A stretch of DNA of 64,000 nucleotides, from the NCBI GenBank assembly GCA_037903355.1, contig JBAJFE010000047.1, positions 992,001-1,056,000 on the forward strand, in the 5' to 3' direction. The notes under the pieces are model-generated. The model was given only the letters and a program-made list of their open reading frames with translations. It was not told the DNA's origin and did no database searches. Both the position numbers and the translations under genes were made by a program. The DNA comes from Trichuris trichiura. Taxonomy: Eukaryota > Nematoda > Enoplea > Trichinellida > Trichuridae. Shown in pieces: positions 21,451-34,200 of the stretch; position 1 is the stretch's first letter, and each line of letters begins with the position of its first letter.

Positions 21451-24400
21451 TCACTGCTTCTCCAAGGGAGATCGAACGGATCGCAGCAGACCGCCAACTC
21501 CTCCGGGACCAGCGGTCGCCGGACTCAGCACGCTGCCTTCGTGCTGCAGTCGTCTCATCATTTCGTTGTGCTGCATGGCGACTTGTTGCTGCGCGCACAT
21601 AAAACGGTCCTGCTCCAACAGCATACGCAGTTGGATTTGATCCTTTTGGTACTGAGCAAAAAATCAAAACGTGAGACGGAGAAAGCAAAGCTCAGCAAGT
21701 CGCTAAGGCTACCCACCTGCTGAAGGCGTTCCACTGCAAGAGGATCGAAAACACCTCCGCCGGGCAGGTTCAAACTGCCTGGAGGAATAGCGGGCATTGA
21801 AGCGGCCGCTGCTGCTGCCGCTGCCGCCATCAGAGCCGCGGGATTGATGTTCATGCCGTTTTCCAAACAGGACAGTCCAGTAGCGGGAGCGCCGGGAATG
21901 ACTGGTGGACGAAAGAGCGCCGGATATTGCTGCATCAATTGTTCAGCCGCTGCGACCGGAAAACTAGGAGGCCATATTGGTTGCTGCTGCTGCTGCTGTT
22001 GTTGTTGTTGCTGTTGCTGCTGATGATGGGATGGAGCTATGCTCGTTGTTGTCGTCGACTCTTGACTCGACGTGCTAGCGGAGGAGGGATGAATATGCAA
22101 ATGAGTATGCGAATGAGTATGGCTGTGCGTATGGTGCTGAGTGGCAATAGCCGACAGAGCGGCGGTCAGTCGGTCAATTTCCAAACGAAGCAACGGGTTA
22201 CTTGGATAAAGAGCGGCTAGACGTTCCAACTGCATACGTTCGGCAACTAAGCGGTCGGCATGCATACGCTCCAAGGTGGCCTGATCAACGCCGAAGGGTT
22301 GCCCAGGGGATGGACCACCCTGACCAGCAGCAGCCGCCGCTGCACCAGCGGCAAAGTTGGCCACCGGTGTTGTGTTCACTGGCGAATAATGACCGGGAAA
22401 TCCCAATATCTGTCGCGAATCGGTTAGCGATGCCGCTTTGGGCATCCCGGCCGCATTAACACCCACTAAATTTAGACTACCTCCAGAATTGTGTTGCAAA
22501 CCGCCGCTACCCGACAGAGAGTACATTGACTTTGAAGCCAATTCAAAATCACGCTTCAGCAGGTCAGACGTTTGTCTATCCCTCAATTCTTGCTCCAATC
22601 TGAAAGCCGAATGGAACTGTGAAAACTATGACAAAAAAGAACCTTTCGTGCTCACCGTTCCATTTCAGCAGGCCCGTAGAGTCCATTCAAAATACGATGC
22701 TGCAGCACGGGGTCTTGAAGGGCAGCCTGATAGAAGGAGGGCGTGCCAGGATTGTAGGCATTTGCTGCAGCAGCGGCCGATGCGTACTCCTTTAAACGTT
22801 GCAACGCCGGCAGATCGCGCACCGAGTTGAAACTTTGCATATTGGCCAGCATGTTAAACTGGGGATGGACATTGGCCGAAGCAAAGGTAGTCGGCGAATG
22901 AAGACCCATCGAAGCGGCTAAAGCCGCCGCTGCCGCCGCGTTGGTCGACACAGTCGATGTGGAGTTGATGAGCACCGACGGTATTGTCGTCATGCCAACG
23001 GAGAAAGGTGTCAAAAATGGTACCCTGGCCGGAATGGACGATGGTCGTTCACGCTGAAATTATGTACAATGCCAAATGAGAACACCCAGTATTGCCAGTT
23101 TTTCTTACCTTTTCTTCTTTGATATCCGTCTGACGTTTAACGGAGTCGCGCTGGCGCTTCTTGGCCAGAGGAGAATCCGGTACAGCCAGGAACACAAGGT
23201 CGGTTCGTGAACAACTGTTCGAAGGTCCCCTGTACCAGTGGCGTCGAAATCTGCAAAAGTAGCGACTAAGCTAAGCAGAATGAACACAGGCGAATGCCTC
23301 TCTCACATGGCATTCTTGCTCCTGTGACACTCGGTGCCATCGTCAATTTTGGGTTCCGGTTCTTTGACAGCAGGCAGGATGCCGCCGTCCCCAGTTACCT
23401 CGTCATCGTTGCTTTCGCTGTCGCTTTCCACCTTTTTCGGACCCACTCCATCGCAGGTAGCAGGCAGAGCTTCCTCTTTAACCTGCACGTTTTCCTTGAT
23501 TACGCTGCACACAGTAGCTGTAGGCGTTGGGGTCGAGGAGACACCAGCAATGGCGCCGCTACAACTAGTGACCTTGGACCCGTTCACACTTTGATATACG
23601 GACGCCGCTGGCGCTGCCACACTGGGACTGGTCAACAAACCGGACAATACAGCCGTGTCCTTAAGCAAGTTGAGGCCGTTATTGGTCAAGTCGGCACCGC
23701 TACCGCCGGCAGCACCGCAGCAGTTTACGTTCACGGCTGCGGCAGCAAGCTCGCTTCTGTCAATTCCTTCAAATTCCGCTGCCACTTGGGGTACCGACGG
23801 TGGGCGGTTTGCTTTTTCACCGTCCGCTAACGCAATGACCGTTGCTGCTGCGGCTGCCTGCTTATCGGGTCCATCTCCGTTAGCCGCCGCAGGTTTAGCG
23901 ATCAAACTTTCGCGAACAACTGACGCTATTGACTCTTCAATGGAAGTGTCCATTTTCTTGACAGTCGGCGGCGATGTTGGAGGAACAGCATCCGGTTGGT
24001 AGACAACGGAGGTAGGCTCAACGACGGCTTCGTGAGCCTTTGCAGGCGGCTCGGAAGATCCGCCGGAAACGGCTGCCTTCTTTGCTGATCGCTTGCAGGC
24101 CGGCGCTTCACTGTGGCTTCCCGAAGAGCTGCTGCTGCCACCACCACCCTGACTAGCCGACGATTCCTTTTCTCCACGTCGTCGTTTTCCCTTTCCGCGA
24201 GGCGTCTTCTTAATGGAGACAAAGTTGTTGGAAAAAAATTCAAAGAATAAACATGTCGCTTTGTCACCTTTTCAACTTCCGCTAAGCTGCCGGCACTGCT
24301 ACTCGACGCGCTGCTGGGACTTTTAGGATCAGCCTTATCGGTTGCGGCAAAGTTGCCGCCATTTCTTGATACTACGGAAACGCGGCCTCCAACCGCCGAT

Positions 24401-27400
24401 GCAGCATTGGCTACGCTCTTGTCGCTGCCGTCCGTCCAGGGAACAGCGGTACGACGTTTCGAGCCGTCTTTGCCGCTTCGACGAGTTCGAATTCCGGGAA
24501 GGCTTGCGTCGTCCGCCTCCTCTTTGACCGGCTTGAACAGTGCCGGTGGAGGTGTGCTCGGCCTTTCTACAGGTCTTAGTTCACCGTATTTCTTAAAGTG
24601 GACCCGACATTCGGCGCATAGGAGCGTCCGATCTTTGCCCGCGTGATGCCAATTTTTCGAAGCTACAAAAAACGTCCTATATTGAGACAAGGACAACAAT
24701 GCGCAACGCTCCTTACTCGTTGTGTAGCAATGATGGCATACGTACACCGACGACGACGTACTCGTCTCTTTGGAGGCGCCCGGTGCGGACTCGTCCGACT
24801 CGCACTCATTCTCGCTTGCCGAGCTAAGGTCGACTTTGAAGAAAAAAGAAAGGCAGAGCGTCAAAAAAGCGCTTGAGAAAACGTAAGGAAACGAGCCTTA
24901 CGGAATTCCGACGAAGTGGGTCTTGAAGCAGCTCGATTGTTGCCATTCGCCTTGGTTCGCCTGAGCACGTTCGTCTGGACTCGACGATGTCTCGGACGGG
25001 GCCTTTGGTGATGAGCGGTCGGATACTTTTTCCACAGGTAGTAAAACTCGACCAGTTCGCTCTGCAAAAGCGGCAAGGGTAAATAAAAATAGAGAAAACA
25101 ATTTTCCTGAAGAAAAAAAGCATAGGCGGCCGGTCAGTCACCCAACTCAGGCAGGTCCCATTCATCAAGTCGACTGAACGCGTTCCATTGCCATCCGCTC
25201 CGCTGTTCATGGGAAGAACGGATGGCAACGGCGGGAAAAAAACAGGTCGCCGTCGGCTGGCGAGCGCTCGCGTTCAGCTGTCAAGATAATGTCAAGAAAC
25301 GTTACAAGTTTGCGCAACACCATTGGCACTGCTATTCATTTGGGGCGGCCGAAGAAATAGCTCAGCCGAGACGGGAAAAACGGGAACACAACAAGAACGG
25401 CATTGCTAACCATTTGTTTGTGAGACAGCAGCTCCTTCTGAATGCGAAAGAAGTTCTTTCCAAACTGTTTGAGACCCTTGACGAACTTTTTCTTCAAATG
25501 AAAAAAAAGAGAAGCGTCAGATCGGCGAGCCTAGATAAACTTAAGGTAACAGCAGACCGTGTCGTCATCCGACCAACGCTTTTCAATCGACAAAGGCAGT
25601 GGGCTCTTCACCAACTCTTGCAACGCCTTACCCGTGTCGTAGTCGTTGCCATGAAGCTGCAAAAAGGAAATAAAAAACCATTAAGCCTACACTATCAATT
25701 AAAGCTAACGAAGTATGTCACTTACAGCGTCAAAGGCATTGATGGTGGTCTGGTCGCGTGCTGCCGCCACGCACATCTCGTCCGTGGAACCGCTGTCGCA
25801 CATGCCCGCGAACGCTGCCATGCTGCTGAATTATCGAATGGAAAAAGTTGGAATTAACACGACCAAACATGATAAGATGAACGAACGGGATAGCATACCG
25901 CGCCGCCTGGAGAAACATGACCAAGTCGGCATCGCTGATTCGTTCAGGCATCCAAAGCAGCGAGTCGGATCGTGGTTCCACCGGACTCCGGTCGGCGCTC
26001 AGTTCCGGCACGCGAGCTTGGTACGACTGTCCGACGCGTATTTCTCCTTGGATGCTCGCCAGTCTGTTCGTTTCCGGGTTGTAGCCGAGAATGTAGTAAA
26101 AGTGGTCCGGAAGCGGGTCAAACTCGCGCACCGACGACGTCTCCTTGTAGTGGTGCACGTACGACTTTCCCCTGCAATGGAGAAAGAGAGAGCTGCTTAC
26201 TAGAAGAAGCTTTAGCGCGCGCGCAAGCTCTCACACGCAGCGCAGCGTTTTAACGAAGGCTACAACTTCTGGCCGACTGCCAACAATTGAGGAATCACAT
26301 TTTTCAAATAAAGCGAGCACACAAACACATAGACGGTCGTGAAAAAAAACGAAAAGTCAATTTAACGCCGTTCGGAGGACAATTAACCGTCTTGCTTCGA
26401 CAGCCAGAATGAATGGACGCTTTGAGCACTTCCGCCTATGGAGACTCGTCGACATAAGCTCACAGGGAAACGTGTACGTACACACACACACAGAGGAAGA
26501 GAGTGAGATACGCAGACGCGTAGCTGATGTCCAACGGGCGCAATGATGGAATCAAGGCGAACAGCCGCGCTCCAACGACACTGGCGATAGCTTCAAGCAC
26601 GCAAGAGAGCAGACAAGTGCGCCTAGCGCATAGGGAAAAGGCCTGGCGCCATGACTGCTGCCTTGTCGAGCGAGAAAAAGCCGCCAAAGAAAGTCGTCGT
26701 CACCGCGCGGAGGTGCAGCAGCAACTGCGGTCGTTCTCTGTTAAACGTATCAAACGCATTTCCGGTAGCAACCGCGGAGGGTCGAAAGGTCACTTTACAC
26801 AGCAACGGCGACAGGTGCCCGCGTCAAGACTCCACCATCTGCGCTTGCAAGGGCGAGGCGGGGAAGAATAGACGGCGCTTCCGTCAAAGACGCCAGCCGC
26901 TCCAACAGGAGCGCTCGACTTGACGTCAAAGCGGAGCGCGTTAAAACAAAGATAACATGTCAAAATACGAAACAATTGTCCTGCCCGGAAGGCGTAAAGC
27001 GAAAAAAAACTCTTTAAAAGGAAACGGCCGCAAAGCAAACAAAGCGCCGGAAAAGGGCCCACTTGTTTATTAGGCAACAAGACGGCTATTACCTGAGCGC
27101 CGAAACAGAGTAGGTGTCGACCGCGTCGGAAATGAAGAGCTCACGTTTCTCTCGCAGAGCGCTTTGAGCGTCGTCCGGCGGCAAGTCTGCAATGCAAGAA
27201 AAACCGAGTAAATGAAAAATAAAAACTCGACCATTAAACGGCTATAATAATAAAACGCTGCGGTCGCAGTGTCGCGGGGTGGTCTTGCCGGTACGCTGCT
27301 CACATGTAAAAAAAAGGCAAAGAGGAAAGGCGAGCGCGAATTGTCGTTGTCGGCGTCGTCAGCGCGCGATGACAATTACTATAATCGGTCAATCATACCG

Positions 27401-30336
27401 ATCGGCGCTCGCGCGAGAGAGAGAGCGTGGCGGCGATAAGTGGCGACAACCGAAAACGGATCGATTACTGGGAACGGGTTCTGATCGTCTTCGGCGGAGC
27501 GCTAATCCAACTAAACGTACTCGGTGCGGACGAGTGCCGGCGCCGAGGCGAATTCAATTTGGCAAAGCTAATCCGACGGAAAATCCGTTGTGCTGACGCC
27601 GGCTCGATGGCACGCCGAAAGAGAGCGACTCTGATTTCCTTCGGCCACTTAGCCGTCGGCGGCGGCAACGACGACGACAGCGGTGCGCCCACCAGCAGCT
27701 GAAGCTATCATTGGCTAGACAACCGAGACCGGCAAAGAAACTCCCTTCGTGAAACCGGTTGGCCAATTCTGTTCCGGCTTGCGGGTGGAGCGGAAGCAAT
27801 AGGTAAAAAGTTGAAAGACCAAAAAAGAAAAGGGAAACGCGCATACGCTGCCGTTGCCGCAACCAACTTGTTGCCCGCCAACCGGCAACAACAACAATAA
27901 CAACAAGCGGGAAAAACGTTAAACCGATGAGGTTAGAAAAACAAGAAAAGAAAAAGAGTACTCTATTACAATTACGACAATATGAGCATATTATAATGGG
28001 AAGTGTACACAGAGCGAAGAAGCGCTAGCGACGACGCTGCAAGACGACCGGCCACTGCGCGCTAAAGACAGCCAAAGACGAAAGTGACAGCGAATTGTCT
28101 GTGACGAGACGCCACTGGCCAAAACACCACCGCGTGTTTACAGCTGGCCGCCAAAACTAGTTAGGCGTTAACGATAGGCAGGCAGTTAAAAGAGTCTAAA
28201 GCGGCCGATGACGAGTGCCGGCAAACGCTTTAAGCTTTTTGATAAGTTTCAGCAAAAGGAGAGACACTGAAGAAATGAACGCGCGCGCGAGAGAGAGACA
28301 GAGAGAATGAGGGAGAGAGAAAGAGAGAGACTCACTTCTTCGAGGAGGGAACAACGACTGGCGCGACAAGGCAATCAATGTCCAAGCGGAGTGGCAGTGC
28401 GTAGCGGTCGCACTTCAATTAACCCCAATGCGGGAGCAATTATGGGCGCATCGCGACAAAGCAAGCTCGCTACGCTAAGGAACGATAGATGAACTGAAAG
28501 GGTGAACTCACAATGTTCCTCGGTGATGCGCTCCTGAAGCAACGAGTCGTAGACGAGTTCCGGCAGCTCGCAGGGTCTGTAGTACCACTTGACCAGAACG
28601 TTCAGTTGATCGCGCTTAGTCTACAACACGTCAATCGAATCAATGGCAAGTAACAACGTAAAGCCTGAAGCGCTCATTAAGTTTGAGGCATGAAAAAACG
28701 GAAAAAATACAAGAGAATAAAGCGTTAAGAGCAGAGCCAAACGAAAAGCGTCGCGGCGAAAGGAAAGACGAAGAAAAAGAAGAAGAAGAGGACGATGGAC
28801 GTACGCGCGCGCGCGCACTTAGGAAAACAGACAAAAGGAGAAGCCGACCGAAGCAGCGCGCCGCCAACCAACCTGCCACGGCGCGCACAAGAACACGCAA
28901 CGATGAGCATGTTAACTTTGCGCCGCCGAGTCGACTGGGCGCGACACGACCACATCAATCAACAGCGAACGAACGGGAATAATCGGCCTGCGGTAGCGTA
29001 CACACTCACACACACACATACACATACACACACGCACAAATAACGCAAGCAAGCGGAGCGACCGCTCCAACACCGTGTCGTCCCAGTCGACAAGGGTCAT
29101 TATCGTGCTTTGCGTGATTGTAGTGCCATCTATGACAACGACGCCAACTTCGGCAGCGACGTTGGAAAAGAGGAGGAAGGCGCGTACCTTGTTCAAGCTG
29201 GTGAGGCCGTAAGAGGACAACGGCGGCAGCCCGAATGAGGACGGATCGATCGGATGACCGTGGCCGCCTGTTAGAAAAGGAAGGCGGGCCATTAGGAGCG
29301 CCGCAAAAGGGCAACAAGTCTCCGCTGGCCCCTGGACGGCGTCGCGACAAGTACTCTCTAGGCTGCTCTCCAGCGGCGATGACAGTGCAATAAGTGGTGC
29401 GCGTTCCCTCAGGAGAGCCACCCCTGCCAGCACGCCAACAAGAAGGCAAAATCAATGGGTTTAATGAAACGTGAGGAGCCAATGGGCGCTGATGAATCTT
29501 TTACAGACGACTTAAAGGGTAAATAAATATACACGCATATACGCGCGCGCGTACGCGTACGGTGTGTAGCTGTTGTACAAGAAAATATGCGAACGACAGA
29601 GCGCCGAAAAAGCTCACCATTTTGAACGCTTGTATTGAGGCAACGTAATATGGCTGATCCGGTCGTTGGCTATCCACGTAGACGCATTCTGCAAAGCGAA
29701 GGCGTATTAGGGAGCACGTTAATCCAAAAGCGAAGTGGCGAATGCTAAGCAGCGGCAAAATCACATGATCAGCCATGCGCGCAGCATGTGAACGAAGAAA
29801 ACGCTTGACAGCTAACTGACCTCGCCCAGCGCTGAAACGCGCCACTGGCCATGCGCAATGGGCGCCGACGATTTTTTGTTAACTCGCCTTTTTTTGAACA
29901 GTATTTTTAGGGGAAAAAGTAGTTCCCCTTTTTTGCAGCCTTAAAAATCGTTTACGCGCCGCGCGCCGCCTACCGGCCGAAGCCGTTGGAAACGAAAAGC
30001 GCTCGTTGATGCTTGTTCGCTCGGGTTCATTTCCTGCTGCTACGAGGGCGAGAGCGCAATGGACGAATCGATCGCCGCCGGACCGGCCCGGCAAGCAACG
30101 CGGAACATGCAAGAATGAAACGCCTTACCGCCTGGCCCGTAGGCAATGCCGTCGTGACTGACAAAGCAGACGTAGTCGGAAGTGCTGGCATTCCTGTACA
30201 GCTGACCATGATTGAGCCTCGGCTGTCCCGGCCCGCTGTGATGGGTGTTCGGATAGTGGACCGTTTCAACTTGCAGTACGCCGGCGGCGGTCAACTGTTC
30301 CGCCTCGGACGGAGTACGAGCAACCACTTTGGACAT
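21451..30336 (-). CDS. RERE: RERE/Atrophin-type transcriptional corepressor (EGL-27-like)
   Basis: A nuclear corepressor that reads chromatin and recruits histone deacetylases; it acts in patterning in animals. Exons, 5' to 3': 30129-30336, 29618-29688, a possible 16-nt microexon 29316-29331, 29188-29267, 28512-28620, 27093-27186, 25899-26171, 25726-25825, 25558-25656, 25411-25491, 24902-25061, 24717-24833, 24268-24662, 23307-24208, 23109-23250, 22656-23053, 21717-22599 and 21451-21651, about 1442 residues. Order: BAH (about 50-225; [53 protein letters not shown]), ELM2 (230-300; [18 protein letters not shown]), SANT (340-395; [25 protein letters not shown]), GATA finger C-x2-C-x18-C-x2-C (460-490, then HFKKYGEL and FKPVKEE), [17 protein letters not shown] and the Atrophin tail ([25 protein letters not shown], His-rich run). 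The ATG follows an acceptor-like GGCTAG by three bases, with an in-frame stop before it. Only the exon 2/3 joint is unsettled. Confidence 0.93.
21980..22023 (-). repeat. CAG/CAA tract encoding polyglutamine in the RERE gene
   Basis: Within the penultimate RERE coding exon, about 14 consecutive glutamine codons, a mix of CAG and CAA, follow a serine-proline-histidine stretch. Alanine runs and alternating His-Thr/His-Ser motifs flank it within the same exon. The length may vary between individuals. Confidence 0.9.
29001..29038. repeat. CA-rich microsatellite in RERE intron
   Basis: Interrupted CA repeat (cacact, cacacacacata, cacacacacgcac) inside the intron between RERE coding exons 28512-28620 and 29188-29267. 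Confidence 0.8.
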
Positions 30337-31136
30337 TTTCTAGCCGAAATGCGATAGCATAAGCGCGCGCTGTGGCCGACGACAGCGGAAGGCTGAAAGC
30401 AGCAACAGATAGAAAAATTCAAGAAACGACGAGGAAGGTCGCCAACGAGAGAGAGAGAGTAGCGTTCTTAGCGCATCGAGCGCCTGGCCCGAAGGAGCCA
30501 AGGAATGATGATGGCAAAAGCACGTTCCATTCAAGCACAAACGCAAGCGCGCTCCGCAACAGTAACATGACAAAGAGGCGAATGAGTCAACAAGGACGAA
30601 TGAGCGCTCCTAGCGACACAGACATATGCACACAGGCTGGCAGGCAGACAGATAGAGAGAGAGAGAGAGACAGAAAGAGAGAAAGGGGAAAGGAAAGAAA
30701 CGTAAAACAAATTCTCGCCCAGACGTGCACTAGCGTGCCGATACATAAACATACAGACACGTCAACACAAAGCAAGAAACAAGGAAGAAAAAGGCGAAGC
30801 GATTTGCCACAGGTCACCGGGATAAAATGACTTGAACAAAAAAGGCGAAAATGTTAGTAACGACGCAGCTTCTTGCGGGCAATACGCTACGGCCACAGAA
30901 ATCAAGTGAAATGGCCAAATGGGACGGATGAAAGCGCAAGTGCTGTACGCAGCGCCGTCTGTTGAACGCGGAACAACAACGACGACCGTAGGCTGCCTGT
31001 GCGTTGGCGACGGCGCTCACATGTGAGATAACTATATCGGACTACCGATGGATGGACTATGCTGAGAGATAACGACGCAAAGAGAGTGCGAAAAAGATAC
31101 AGAACGAGATCTCACGGGGGCAGCAGTGGCATAATC

Positions 31137-31250
31137 ATCATCACTATAATCATAATCATCATCATCATCATGGGCAGCATCAGCAGCAGTAGCAGCAGCA
31201 GAGTAGAAGCAGCAACAGCAGCAGCAGCAGCAGCAACAGCAACAGCGACC
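31137..31250. repeat. Compound triplet repeat (ATC/ATT then CAG/CAA)
   Basis: A run of ATC and ATA triplets is followed directly by interrupted CAG, CAA and TAG triplets. It creates open frames in several phases that read as poly-Ile, poly-Ser, poly-Cys and similar. I treat these as repeat artefacts and not as coding. Confidence 0.85.
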
Positions 31251-34200
31251 GATTAACAAACGACCGATCCAGACCAAGAACCAGTTTCCACTGGCGACGG
31301 CGTCCAATCTCTGTCTTTGCATGTCACTTTTTTTGTCCAACACTCTTCCGCGCTCGTAAAAAGCCTACTTTACGCCTACCGGATCGACCAAAGGCAAAGA
31401 GACATAGAGACGCGAAGTAACGGAGAAGGAAGGAGAAAACTCTTCAAGCGCACTTCAATCTCATCCAAGCTTAAAGGTCACCTTTCGACGTCATTGCCTC
31501 ATCGCTGCTGCTGCTGTCTCAGCGATAGCAACGGACTGCCGTAAGCGTGGGAACGTCAAAATGCCTGTAGAAGGATTACAGTGGGGGCGCTACGGTTGCG
31601 CACTTCTTCTCCATTTTTGGTCTTGCAGCCGATTGGCAAAGAAAACGGCAACGGTGTTGCGCGCTGGAAGGAACCGCGCGCGCGCGTCAAGACGGCTACC
31701 AGTCGGGGACAATTGAATTAGCACTTGACGCTCGCGAGCGCGCGAGCGGCGCTCGTATACCGGCCACCAAAAGGAGGCAACGCATTCCTGTGGATGCGCG
31801 CGCTCGCGGGCGCCATAAGCAGCGGGGTCAAGCTCGCCGCGGGCGGGCGCGCCGGCCGAAAGCAGCCAGCTTTCACCGGTCGCCACGGGCCACCGATAAT
31901 GTAATCAAGCTGACCTTAATTAATAACAACCCCGGCGGGACACGACTGATTTGACAATCACAATTTAGCCGAGACCACAATCAATGAACCGAATGGACGT
32001 GTAATGACCAGCGTAATGGCGATTCGATTTCGACTCATCGCTCCAACACCGGATGCAATGTTGCTGCATAGGGTTGCAGGCGGAAAAACGAGAAGCTTTG
32101 TGTGATCAATCGCTACGATCAAGCGCGACGCTTCTGTCAACTGGCAAAACGCTTCTCTGGAAACGTACCTTTTTTGGAGACAAACAAAAAGGCGCCTTTT
32201 TTGGAAGGAACGAAAAAGCGGCGTACAGGAGGAGAACGACTGGCTTATCTGAAGCGGACAGGAGGACGTAAAGAGAACAAGACGTCCTTCGATATTCCGG
32301 CCACCGCAGGTGGCAGCCAACACGACAACGCGTGAACACGCTCAGCCGAGCATTATAATATAAGTGATTTAACAATTGGTGCGCGCACCCGGAGCTTGAC
32401 AACGGGCACAGCTCTTACCCGTGCTGCTGCTACTGGCGCTTCAGTGAGGGGACAAGCAGAAAGCGCTATGCAACCTTCCGACTGCTCTGCGCACCTCGAC
32501 GACGACGCAATAACGGAAGAATGAGAGAGAGAAAGAGAGAGCGAGGAGATGGACGCTCGAGCGACTACTGCCTATATGAGTAGAGAATCGGGTCAGGTCG
32601 CCGATGGCACTATTGTACGGTCGGCATACCCGCTGGGTACCCAAGCGAAGGAATAGGCGACCATGCAAACGCGGCAAAAGGGAACACGTGAAGAACACAA
32701 CGTTGAGAATGTTCCGAAAAAGAAAGCACACATTGATCGCTGCAAGAGCGTTAGCTAACCATCATCGCTACCACGCGACCGCAGCCGATCGGCTCGTCGA
32801 CGGTTTACTTCACTTGATTAGAAATACGCTTTTTATCGGAGCACATCTAAGCGCTTTTTTGGAATTGTTGAATTTTGTTGAATTAAATGGTGTGGTAGGC
32901 TAGGCGAATCGATTGGTTCCGCACCGGCAGCGTTGTTCCATCAATTGGTCAACCGCCCGTAGGAGCAGCCGACGACGACGACGGCCGCTCTAGCTTTCAG
33001 CTGGGTGCTTTGGCCTTTTGCTTGGGCAAGGAAGAAGGAAAATTGCTTTTGCCAACCGAAAAAGGGTCGCTTGTTTTGCCCGAGCTGCGTTGCACGTCAT
33101 CGTCCGATTGCGATTGCGTGTCACTTTACCAACGGCAACAACGACTTGGAAAAATCAGCATTGACGAAATGACGCGCGAATTCTTGAAACCAATCATCAT
33201 GCTCGCCCGTTCTGATGAGCAGCAGACCGTCTCTTCTCAACCATCGTTGCTGGTGGTACAATTGTCCAACGGCGTAACGAAGGACACGTCCGGTCGCCAG
33301 TGGCGGCGGTATGGAACGCTTGAAGATACAACATGACAGATGACACGCGCAATATCGACGAACAGGTCGCAGTGATGCCCGTCATGGCAAAGTGCGACAG
33401 GTGACAAAGAAGGCAAAGCTTAATCATGCTAACGTTCCGTTGTCGACTCGAAATTCAAAGGCGGGCGACCTTGTCCAGTTGCCAAGGCAGCGACGACCCC
33501 CTCCCCCCGCCCGAGGCTACAACGACCGTTCGTTAAGGTAGCCTATCTCTCTCTCTCTCTCTCTTTCTACCTCTTTTTCCCTGCGCGCTCAGCGCACTAT
33601 TATTTACCAAGGAACTCCAATCCTGGTCAGCATTGGTGTGATGGGTAAATAGGCTGTTTGAACTGGGCAAAGTAAATATTTTACCAACTAAAACATGGCC
33701 ATCGTCAGCGCGCGGCAGACAGCCTACAGCTAGGCGGGATTTGCGGCCAACTTCCGTTAAAACGCCAATTGTAAAGGGCCCTTCTACTAGCTGGCAGCAA
33801 GTTGACGGTGCCCGAGCAATTGTTGCAATGCTTAACGCGGTTGTGCCTACAAGCGCGGCAGTATAGGTCATCTAATGCAAGCTTTAAAACGATGCGCTTC
33901 GTAGCCGATGAGCGACAGGTGTTCTCTTACCAGAGGATGAACGGACGTTGGCCGAGCTCGGACAACTAGTGACAGCTATGCCAAAATGCCTTTGGCGCGG
34001 AGTTGTCGCGACAGGTTGTAGAATGCAATAACGTGAAGCATGGAGATCGATCAAATCATACGACAACGACGTCAACGTTCTCTCTCTCTCTCGACTTGGT
34101 AATGACTGACTGAATCAGTGAGAGAAAGATAGAGAGTGAGAGAGAAAAAGGGACGTGTCGGCTCTTTGTCAATTTGAACCTTTGCTACTGTTGCGGCCTC

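Noticed and set aside
22438..22830. Plus-strand 130-codon open frame
   Set aside because: It lies opposite well-supported RERE coding exons (21717-22599 and 22656-23053) and has no recognisable motif; it is a shadow of the coding strand's composition.
31032..31343. Minus-strand open frame reading as a poly-Cys and Asp/Tyr-rich protein
   Set aside because: Produced by the triplet repeat at 31137-31250; all phases are open there.
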